This document shows positions 6,308 to 11,539 of a DNA stretch of 11,539 nt, in pieces. The notes below the pieces were generated by a model. The model was not told where the DNA came from, ran no database searches, and saw only the letters and a list, made by a program, of their open reading frames with translations. Location: the NCBI GenBank assembly GCA_903911805.1, contig CAIWET010000310.1, forward strand, positions 1 through 11,539. Direction: 5' to 3'. How positions within the stretch are numbered: the stretch's first letter is position 1; every line of letters begins with the position of its first letter. The position numbers and the translations under genes were made by a program. This DNA is from an uncultured Ignavibacteria bacterium (lineage in GTDB: Bacteria > Bacteroidota > Ignavibacteria > Kapaibacteriales > UBA2268).

Positions 6308-8131
6308 ATGAACAAAAATAAATATTATATCATAATCGCAATCGCTTCGGCAATGCTCTTTGCCTGCAATTTTTCGCCGATTGAAGTGGAAAAATTCACT
6401 GAATATTCCAAAATTAATCAAAATGAAAAAGCAAAGATTTACTGGAAATTTAAAAATGCTCAAGGCGTTGCAATTGAAGGATATAATAATGTTTTTGCTG
6501 CTGAAGATAGCCTTGAAGTATCCACTAGTACCAACAAAACATTATATTTCTCAGCATATAGAAATAATCTTGATACCGTGAGAAGATCTTGCGTTATTGA
6601 AGTTCAAAAGCCGGAAGTTGTTGAAGAAAAATCAATTACATCGAAAGTGCCTTCTGAATATCTTATTAGTTTGAAAGATGAAAATCGCAAAATTGAGCAT
6701 ATTAAATTTGCTGGTTATGATTATAGTCCAGAAAATAATTCATTAGAAATTAAATTATTAACTTTTGATGAATTTGGCGGTTTGGCTTTTGACAATGAGT
6801 TAAATGAAACTCTTGCAAAAAAAATGAATATTTATTGCGGCGAGAATAATATTGATATTCAGCCAAAAATTGAATACATTAAAAATGAAAAAATTAAGCC
6901 AGTTGAATTTAACTTCCTCTTTGACAATTCAATGATGGCAGAAGAAGGGTTTAAACCTGAAATAATTGTTAATGATTTTAGTAAAAAATTGAGCGAAAAT
7001 GATAAAATGAATTATTCAGAATATAATTTGAATTTTCATCCAATTGCTAAAGATTTGACTAAAAAGTCCACAAATTCAGCTCTTCAAAGCTATACTCCGT
7101 CACCTCGAGAAGGAATGAACTCGCTTTATAAATCGATGTTTAATTCGCTTGAAGAAATTAAATCATCACCAGAGAGCAATCAAATGATGGTGGTTTTAAC
7201 ATATAATTCAGACAATTCCTCAATTTTATATTTTGCTGACGATATAACTGCTCTTTCTGCTGCTAAAAATATTCCAATCTATTTCATTGCAATTGGTGGC
7301 GGATTAAATACTTACGCATTGCGTTATATTTCTTCGATAACAGGAGGAAAGTTCTATCATATTGATAATGATGAGCTTTCTAGCATTGATGGAATTTTAT
7401 CCGAAATTTATAATTCTCAGAATCATTATATCAAGCTCACTTATGATTTGACAAATAATAATAAATGCAATAAAATGCTCACAATTTTTGATTTCGATCA
7501 AAATGAAAAACATTATTACGATAAATTGCAAGTATTTCTTAGTAAACAAGCACAATATCAGAGCTATCAGGCATTAGCAGTATTTGATTTCAAATCAAGT
7601 ACATATAACAAAATTTATGATGAAAATATTGAGCTTTTGGCTTTAAATCTAAAAGAGAATCCTGATGCTCAAATCGTATTAATTGGTAATGCTGGTAACG
7701 AAGGCAATTCAGAATATTGCGATAAAATGGGAATGGTTAGAAGCGAAGATGTTAAAAAAGCATTGATAATGTATGGAGCAAAAGACAATCAAGTTAAGAT
7801 AAAATCTAATGGAAATCATAAGATGCTCTATAATATGGAAAATGAGATCTGGCAAGGATATTTGAATCGCAGAGTAGAAGTGAAATGGTTAGACCCATCG
7901 ATTTTACCATTTGAGCTTTGTGGCAGCAAATATTATAATTCTGAAGAATTGGCAATTTCTGCAATGGAAAAATGGGAAAATAAGGGATTTAAAGCGTATT
8001 ACGACCGTATTAATATTGACGATTCGCCATTTTATAGAATAAAATTCTGGGGTTATGCTACTGAGGATGAAGCTAAAACAGAAGTGAGAAGAATCAATAA
8101 AGATTATAAGGAAAACTTTACAATTGAATAA
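6308..8131 (+). CDS. Multidomain lipoprotein: Ig-like, VWA-like, OmpA-like, SPOR-like
   Basis: Function unknown; the architecture points to an outer-membrane or periplasmic lipoprotein that touches peptidoglycan. The signal peptide (1-19) ends in a lipobox LFAC with Cys20. Residues about 35-100 resemble the short Ig-like beta domains of Bacteroidetes surface proteins (YWKFKNAQGVAIEG, then a TSTNKTLYFSAY stretch). Residues about 195-385 are a von Willebrand A-like fold: FLFDNSMM (Asp206), EGMNSLYKS (268-276), LTYNSDNSS, and AIGGG with TGGKFYHI. Its MIDAS is degenerate: DxSxS reads DNSMM, and the later acidic residue is Tyr299. Residues about 423-527 are OmpA-like, from FDFKSS (426-431) to NRRVEV (520-525). 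The GHTD motif reads GNAG (460-463), so the diaminopimelate-binding Asp is lost, while Arg478 is kept. Residues about 533-607 look like a SPOR domain (CGSKYYNSEE..., FYRIKFWGYATEDEA). It overlaps thpR by 8 nt. Confidence 0.85.
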   Translation: MNKNKYYIIIAIASAMLFACNFSPIEVEKFTEYSKINQNEKAKIYWKFKNAQGVAIEGYNNVFAAEDSLEVSTSTNKTLYFSAYRNNLDTVRRSCVIEVQKPEVVEEKSITSKVPSEYLISLKDENRKIEHIKFAGYDYSPENNSLEIKLLTFDEFGGLAFDNELNETLAKKMNIYCGENNIDIQPKIEYIKNEKIKPVEFNFLFDNSMMAEEGFKPEIIVNDFSKKLSENDKMNYSEYNLNFHPIAKDLTKKSTNSALQSYTPSPREGMNSLYKSMFNSLEEIKSSPESNQMMVVLTYNSDNSSILYFADDITALSAAKNIPIYFIAIGGGLNTYALRYISSITGGKFYHIDNDELSSIDGILSEIYNSQNHYIKLTYDLTNNNKCNKMLTIFDFDQNEKHYYDKLQVFLSKQAQYQSYQALAVFDFKSSTYNKIYDENIELLALNLKENPDAQIVLIGNAGNEGNSEYCDKMGMVRSEDVKKALIMYGAKDNQVKIKSNGNHKMLYNMENEIWQGYLNRRVEVKWLDPSILPFELCGSKYYNSEELAISAMEKWENKGFKAYYDRINIDDSPFYRIKFWGYATEDEAKTEVRRINKDYKENFTIE

Positions 8132-8687
8132 TTTCAGAGATGAAGATTATCGCCTTTTTCTTGCAACGTTTATTGATAAAAATATCGTTTCGGGTTTTTA
8201 TAATCAATTATCTGATAAAGTTGGTAAAAGTATTCGTGGCAAACTTGTGGAATCCTGGAATTTCCACTTTACTTGGCATTTTTTTGGGGAATGCAATCAA
8301 AATGATTATAATGATATATTAATGGAATTAAACCCTTATTTTAAAGAAGTTAATTCGTTGATGGAATTCAAGGGGATTGATGCTTTTCCAAATTTTAATA
8401 ATCCGAATGTAATTTATCTAAAAGTTAATAATCCTGATAATCAAATTTTTGATTTGCAAAATTCTTTATCAAAAGAAATAGCAAAAATGGGATTTAAAGT
8501 CGAAAAAAAGAAATTCACTCCACATATTACATTGGTTAGAATCAAAGAAATTTCTGACAAAACTATATTGAAATCATTTTTTGATGAGAACAAAGATTCG
8601 CATTTCGGTGAGCAATCATCCTTCAAAATTAATTTGGTAAATTCTACTTTGACACCCAAAGGACCAGTTTATAAAATTCTGAAATAA
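8124..8687 (+). CDS. thpR: RNA 2',3'-cyclic phosphodiesterase (2H family)
   Basis: A 187-residue LigT-like 2H phosphoesterase. Family members hydrolyse 2',3'-cyclic phosphate RNA ends to 2'-phosphate and show in vitro RNA ligation activity. The two catalytic HxTx motifs are visible: HFTW at residues 48-51 and HITL at 134-137. The spacing between them is as expected for ThpR, with FLATFID near the N-terminus and TPKGPVYKIL at the C-terminus. The start is TTG at 8124; the next in-frame Met is near residue 67, after the first catalytic motif, so it cannot be the start. AAGGA at 8108-8112 lies 11 bases upstream. The start sits inside the last codons of the lipoprotein gene, which suggests translational coupling, though nothing obvious links the two functions. 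Confidence 0.87.
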   Translation: MNNFRDEDYRLFLATFIDKNIVSGFYNQLSDKVGKSIRGKLVESWNFHFTWHFFGECNQNDYNDILMELNPYFKEVNSLMEFKGIDAFPNFNNPNVIYLKVNNPDNQIFDLQNSLSKEIAKMGFKVEKKKFTPHITLVRIKEISDKTILKSFFDENKDSHFGEQSSFKINLVNSTLTPKGPVYKILK

Positions 8688-8691
8688 AAAA

Positions 8692-8716
8692 AGGTCAAGC
8701 ATTTTGTACTTGACCT
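8692..8716. terminator. Intrinsic terminator between convergent genes
   Basis: AGGTCAAG (8692-8699) pairs perfectly with CTTGACCT (8709-8716) across a 9-nt loop. On the minus strand the stem runs into seven Ts (complement of the A-run 8686-8692), 24 nt past the SPFH stop codon. On the plus strand it lies just after the thpR stop, but the following AATTTCT is a weaker T-tract. It probably serves both transcripts, with the minus direction stronger. Confidence 0.8.
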
Positions 8717-8739
8717 AATTTCTATACCATCAAAATCAA

Positions 8740-9687
8740 TTATTCAGATTTCAAAAGTTCTTTAATTCCCCCAATTGAACTCATAATGCCTGTTGCTTCG
8801 TAAGGCATAAATACAATTTTACCAGAATTTGCGGAAATGTCTTTCAATGATTCTAAATATTTCAAAGCAATCAAATATTGAGCAGGATCTGATTTTGAAT
8901 CTTTAACTGACTCTGAAATCATCTTGATTGCGTCTTTTTCTGCACTAGCAATTTTCAATCTTGCTTCTGCCTGACCTTCAGCCCCTAAAATTAATGATTG
9001 TTTTTGACCTTCAGCTTGAAGAACTAAAGCTTCGCGCTGACCTTCTGCAGAAACGATTGCAGATTGTTTCAATCCTTCAGCTTTTAAAATTTGACTTTGC
9101 TTTTCGCCTTCTGCTTGCAAAATTAAGGCTCTCTTGTTTCTTTCAGCAGTCATTTGTTTTTCCATAGTCAATCTAATGTCTTCTGGAGGCATAACGTTTC
9201 TAAGCTCTACTCTGATTACTTTAATGCCCCATTTGTCGGTGGCACCATCTAAAACAGTTCTTAGTTTAACGTTAATTGTGTCCCGGCCAGACAAAGTATG
9301 GTCGAGGTCCAAATCTCCAATTACTGATCTGATTGTCGAAGTTGTAAGCTGTTTGATACCCTGTTGAATATTGTAAATTTCATACACAGCTTTGATTGGG
9401 TCAATAATTTGCCAATAAACAACGCAATCAACTTCCATAGTTACATTATCGCGAGTGATAACTGCTTGAGGATCGATATCGATTAATTGCTCACGTAAAT
9501 CAAGCGTGGCTCTAACCTTGTCGATAAATGGGATAATAATATTTAATCCCGATTCGGCAGTTTTGTGGTATTTTCCAAGTCTTTCAATTAATTTTACAGT
9601 TGCCTGACTTACCATTTTAATGCTAGAGAAAGCAACAACTACAACAAAGAACAATAGTACAAAAATCAAAATTGCACCTATTTCCAT
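8740..9687 (-). CDS. SPFH/stomatin-family membrane protein (QmcA-like)
   Basis: A bacterial stomatin/paraslipin-type SPFH protein. These proteins oligomerise on the membrane and organise microdomains or support membrane protein quality control. The N-terminal membrane segment is at about residues 4-22. The SPFH domain runs over about 25-185, with ERLGKYHKTAESGLNIIIPFID, LDLREQLIDIDPQAVITRDNV and GDLDLDHTLSGRD. A helical tail follows, containing five AEG-led 11-residue repeats (192-246), then a short C-terminal part ending in GGIKELLKSE. The 315-residue length matches E. coli QmcA (YbbK) and paraslipins. The start at 9687 is supported by a strong GGAGGA just upstream, immediately after the NfeD stop codon. 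The 10-nt gap to the nfeD-like gene matches the very common NfeD-SPFH operon, and the two proteins are expected to act together. Confidence 0.93.
   Translation of the reverse strand: MEIGAILIFVLLFFVVVVAFSSIKMVSQATVKLIERLGKYHKTAESGLNIIIPFIDKVRATLDLREQLIDIDPQAVITRDNVTMEVDCVVYWQIIDPIKAVYEIYNIQQGIKQLTTSTIRSVIGDLDLDHTLSGRDTINVKLRTVLDGATDKWGIKVIRVELRNVMPPEDIRLTMEKQMTAERNKRALILQAEGEKQSQILKAEGLKQSAIVSAEGQREALVLQAEGQKQSLILGAEGQAEARLKIASAEKDAIKMISESVKDSKSDPAQYLIALKYLESLKDISANSGKIVFMPYEATGIMSSIGGIKELLKSE
8950..9114 (-). repeat. Five 11-residue AEG repeats in the SPFH protein tail
   Basis: AEG occurs at residues 192, 203, 214, 225 and 236, exactly every 11 residues. Each unit follows a rough pattern of AEG, two variable residues, Q/E-rich positions, then two or three aliphatic residues. 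This is the coiled-coil tail of stomatin-like proteins, here unusually regular. An 11-residue period fits a slightly right-handed coiled coil. Confidence 0.85.
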
Positions 9688-9697
9688 AAATCCTCCA

Positions 9698-10138
9698 TTA
9701 AATTTTTTCGACTATTAATTTTATACCGTCAGTTTTAATAACTTTAACTTTTTCATTTTTAGTAATCAAGGAATCATCAGCGGTACGTGCAAGCCAATCC
9801 TGTGATAAAACCATAATTCTGCCTGTACTTTGATGATTGTCAATATCTTCATAAACAATACCAATTTTACCAATTAATGCATCAACATTAGTTTTAATAT
9901 CATTTCCTGGTGAGTTTTTAATAAAGAAATTTTTGAAAATTGTTCGAGAAGAATAAACCAAGAGTATAGATACAATAGCAAATACAATTACTTGAACATA
10001 TAAATTATGAATTCCTGTTAAATCAAGCAATGAAGCAACTAAAGCTCCAACCCCAAACCACATTATTACAAATCCTGGTGTTAGGATTTCAAGAATAAAG
10101 AAAGCAATTGCAATTACAAGCCACCAATAATATTCCAT
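9698..10138 (-). CDS. NfeD-family membrane protein (YbbJ-like)
   Basis: A short NfeD protein, the usual operon partner of SPFH proteins. The 146 residues begin with hydrophobic segments at about 5-40 (broken by EILTPGFVIMWFG, a typical NfeD motif) and about 47-63. A soluble C-terminal OB-fold beta-barrel covers about 83-146, with ALIGKIGIVYEDI, GRIMVLSQDWLARTAD and a KVIKTDGIKLIVE end. It lacks the N-terminal ClpP-like serine protease domain of long NfeD proteins. The start at 10138 is supported by AGGTGAT (complement of 10141-10147) a few bases upstream. It is the first gene of the two-gene minus-strand operon. Its expected role is to bind or recruit the SPFH oligomer at the membrane, which is known for the family and not shown here. 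Confidence 0.92.
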   Translation of the reverse strand: MEYYWWLVIAIAFFILEILTPGFVIMWFGVGALVASLLDLTGIHNLYVQVIVFAIVSILLVYSSRTIFKNFFIKNSPGNDIKTNVDALIGKIGIVYEDIDNHQSTGRIMVLSQDWLARTADDSLITKNEKVKVIKTDGIKLIVEKI

Positions 10139-10204
10139 ATATCACCTATTTATATTGTCTTTATAATAAAGAAGATAAGGAGCTAATATTATTTTATACA
10201 AAAA

Positions 10205-10235
10205 AAAGTGGCAACCTTTTTGAGGTTGCCACTTT
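10205..10235 (-). terminator. Strong intrinsic terminator of the tandem-repeat lipoprotein gene
   Basis: A perfect 13-bp stem is formed by 10205-10217 and 10223-10235 (core AGTGGCAACCT) with a 5-nt loop. On the minus strand it runs into eight Ts (complement of 10200-10207). It starts 39 nt past the stop codon of the lipoprotein gene and lies between that gene and the NfeD-SPFH operon, so the two are transcribed separately. Confidence 0.9.
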
Positions 10236-10274
10236 ATGTATGTTTGTTCGAGGAGTTGAAAAACATCTATGAAA

Positions 10275-11396
10275 TTATGGTTTAGTTGGGTCTGTGCCGC
10301 CTGCTTTGATAATTGCATCTAATTTAGCAATTTGGTCAGGAGTTAAGAAAGTTTTAACTGTTGCTACGTAAGTGTCATAACATTTTTTAGCTTGAGCTTC
10401 AGCTTCAGTTCTGCCTGGGATAGCTGCAATTGCTGCTTTAGCTTGTGTTTCTGCTTCTTTCATTGCTGTAGCAGCTTCTTCTCTTGTTTTTGTTCCAGCT
10501 TTAACTTCAGCCATTATAGCATCTCTTTGTGTTTTTAAACCGTCTAAGATAACTTTTTCTTGGTCACGAATTGGTTGCATTGCAACTGTATAACAATCTC
10601 TGTAAATTTTTGCTGCATCGTTTGCTGCTTTAACTTGATTTGAATCTAAGCCTAAGCCAACTAATACTTTACCTAATGGACCTTCTACTAAAACTGGTTT
10701 GCCTTTACCTTTGTCGCCGCCTTTATTGTCTTTGCCATTACCTTTTCCAGTGTCTTTGCCAGTGCCTTTGCCTTTGTTAGCTAAAGCTTTGTCTAATAAA
10801 GCAACTTGCTCTGGAGTTAAAGTAGCTCTAACTGCTGCGTCATATTTTGTAAAGCAATCTTTTACTGCTGCTTTAGCTGCATCTCTGCCAGGGATAGCTG
10901 CGAGGTCAGCTTTTGCTTTTTCTTGAATAGCTTTTAATTGTTCTCTAGCTGCTGCTTTATCTAATGAACCAGCTTTAACTTGTTCCATAATAGCTGTTAC
11001 TTGAGCTTTTACGTCGTCCATAATTGCTTTTTCAGCTGCTTTGATTTCTGCTGTAGCTGCTGTAACGCAATCTACATATTCTTGAGCAATAGTTGTTATT
11101 GCTGCAGCTTCTTCAGGAGTCATTCCAACTTGACCTAAAGCGAAACCGTAAGGTCCAAATGTATTTGGTGCTTTTGGTTCTGGTTTGCCACCGATTGCCA
11201 TTAAGTCATCATTTGCTTGTTGTGCTTCTAAAGATACAACTCCAAGGTCGTTTGATGCAAATACATCTGAAACGATATTAGTTGTCATATACTGTGCGCT
11301 TGATGATACTGGTGTTGAGTCTTGACTGCAAGACTGCAATGAAATTATAGCTACGATTGCTATTAGTACTGCTAGGATTCTTGTGTAGTTTTTCAT
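10275..11396 (-). CDS. Lipoprotein with two LTxxQ-like helical domains and a Gly/Lys linker
   Basis: Not assigned to a characterised family. The signal peptide (residues 1-22) ends in LQSC, giving lipidated Cys23. A low-complexity stretch (24-80) leads to two copies of one domain, about 81-205 and 239-363, in register with an offset of exactly 158 residues. Both have DC (Cys110, Cys268), KAG, AAIPGR (166-171, 324-329), a second Cys (181, 339) and LTPEQ/LTPDQ (193, 351). The Cys-to-Cys spacing is 71 in each. The sequence is Ala/Lys/Glu-rich and should be helical. The LTPxQ motif recalls Spy/CpxP-type periplasmic chaperones, but the Cys pair and IPGR motif are not part of that family as I know it. 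Between the copies, residues 207-233 contain almost only Gly, Lys, Asp and Asn. The gene has its own terminator, and an AGGG-containing Shine-Dalgarno upstream of the ATG. Confidence 0.85.
   Translation of the reverse strand: MKNYTRILAVLIAIVAIISLQSCSQDSTPVSSSAQYMTTNIVSDVFASNDLGVVSLEAQQANDDLMAIGGKPEPKAPNTFGPYGFALGQVGMTPEEAAAITTIAQEYVDCVTAATAEIKAAEKAIMDDVKAQVTAIMEQVKAGSLDKAAAREQLKAIQEKAKADLAAIPGRDAAKAAVKDCFTKYDAAVRATLTPEQVALLDKALANKGKGTGKDTGKGNGKDNKGGDKGKGKPVLVEGPLGKVLVGLGLDSNQVKAANDAAKIYRDCYTVAMQPIRDQEKVILDGLKTQRDAIMAEVKAGTKTREEAATAMKEAETQAKAAIAAIPGRTEAEAQAKKCYDTYVATVKTFLTPDQIAKLDAIIKAGGTDPTKP
10308..10682 (-). repeat. Tandem domain copy 2 of the LTxxQ-like lipoprotein
   Basis: This encodes residues 239-363, displaced from copy 1 by exactly 474 bp, with Cys268, IPGR at 326-329, Cys339 and LTPDQ at 351-355. 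Its first helix differs more (LGLDSNQVKAA against VGMTPEEAAAI), so the N-terminal LTxxQ-like start is less clear in both copies. Confidence 0.85.
10698..10778 (-). repeat. Low-complexity Gly/Lys/Asp linker between the duplicated domains
   Basis: Residues 207-233 of the lipoprotein contain 10 Gly, 9 Lys, 3 Asp, 3 Asn and 2 Thr, with GKG/GKD units repeated. It is expected to be flexible, positively charged and disordered. The DNA is an imperfect repetitive tract (CTTTGCC-like units on the plus strand) that could change length by slippage. Confidence 0.85.
10782..11156 (-). repeat. Tandem domain copy 1 of the LTxxQ-like lipoprotein
   Basis: This encodes residues 81-205, the first copy of the duplicated domain, with Cys110, IPGR at 168-171, Cys181 and LTPEQ at 193-197. 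By hand alignment without gaps, about 45 of 100 positions (104-203 against 262-361) are identical to copy 2. The duplication is therefore old but kept in exact length. Confidence 0.85.
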
Positions 11397-11479
11397 TGTT
11401 CTACCCTTTTTATAAAGTTATTTAAAATTTAATTTCTAATTATTAAAGAGATTCACTTTGTTTGTGCATTCCGTTTTGC

Positions 11480-11520
11480 ATCTCCCTTTATATACATTAA
11501 CACAACTTTTTTAAAATATT
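11480..11520 (-). promoter_or_regulatory. Possible promoter of the tandem-repeat lipoprotein gene
   Basis: On the minus strand a TATATA box lies at 11494-11489, with AT-rich, A-tract DNA upstream, about 95 nt before the ATG. No convincing -35 element (bacterial TTGACA or Bacteroidetes TTTG) sits at the right distance. The location is plausible for a promoter with a leader of about 80 nt, but in DNA this AT-rich the match is weak. Confidence 0.2.
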
Positions 11521-11539
11521 ACAAAAAAAATTAAAAAAA

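Noticed and set aside
10148..10204. Bacteroidetes-type promoter (TTTG then TAnnTTTG) upstream of the NfeD-like gene on the minus strand.
   Set aside because: A TTTG is present at the terminator T-run, but the downstream match (TATCTTCT) is poor and the spacing is about 21 nt, so it is not better than chance here.
10699..10926. Plus-strand open frame rich in Pro/Leu opposite the tandem-repeat lipoprotein.
   Set aside because: It is the antisense reading of the Gly/Lys/Ala-rich coding sequence, and its composition is explained entirely by that gene.
11397..11539. Riboswitch or structured leader upstream of the tandem-repeat lipoprotein gene.
   Set aside because: Only short inverted matches (such as TGCA...TGCA) are visible and no known riboswitch core motif is recognisable.

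Overview
The window is AT-rich and almost entirely coding. It holds ten intact genes and no tRNA, rRNA, CRISPR array, integrase or transposase that I can see. Codon use is AT-biased and some genes have poor Shine-Dalgarno sequences. There are two lipoproteins with Bacteroidetes-style signal peptides, a long-type PurC, and an Ig-like/VWA/OmpA/SPOR envelope protein. Together these suggest a member of the Fibrobacteres-Chlorobi-Bacteroidetes group, possibly an Ignavibacteria/Kapabacteria-like lineage. That placement is an inference from style, not a marker-gene result.

Left part (19-6242, plus strand): a fused alpha-beta ADP-forming acyl-CoA synthetase makes ATP from acetyl-CoA (or a related acyl-CoA). 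purC (purine synthesis) follows. Between purC and the next gene is a GC-rich double hairpin that looks like a dispersed REP-type element. Then comes a tight cluster of rodA-like SEDS glycosyltransferase, pdxA (vitamin B6) and mazG (house-cleaning NTP pyrophosphohydrolase), with 1-3 nt between genes, so they are probably one transcript.

Middle part (6308-8687, plus strand): a 607-residue lipoprotein combines an Ig-like segment, a degenerate von Willebrand A domain, an OmpA-like domain with an altered peptidoglycan-binding motif, and a C-terminal SPOR-like domain. It overlaps by 8 nt a TTG-started 2H phosphoesterase (thpR). A hairpin at 8692-8716 closes this transcript and the convergent one.

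Right part (8740-11396, minus strand): an NfeD-like membrane protein sits immediately upstream of an SPFH/stomatin protein, a widely conserved membrane-microdomain pair. Upstream of these is a separate lipoprotein gene with its own strong terminator. That lipoprotein consists of two copies of a helical LTxxQ-type domain, with exactly the same Cys-Cys spacing in each copy, joined by a Gly/Lys/Asp linker.

Most of the window is housekeeping. The parts that merit a closer look are the two lipoproteins (envelope functions not obvious from known families), the intergenic repeat element, and several substitutions in PdxA.
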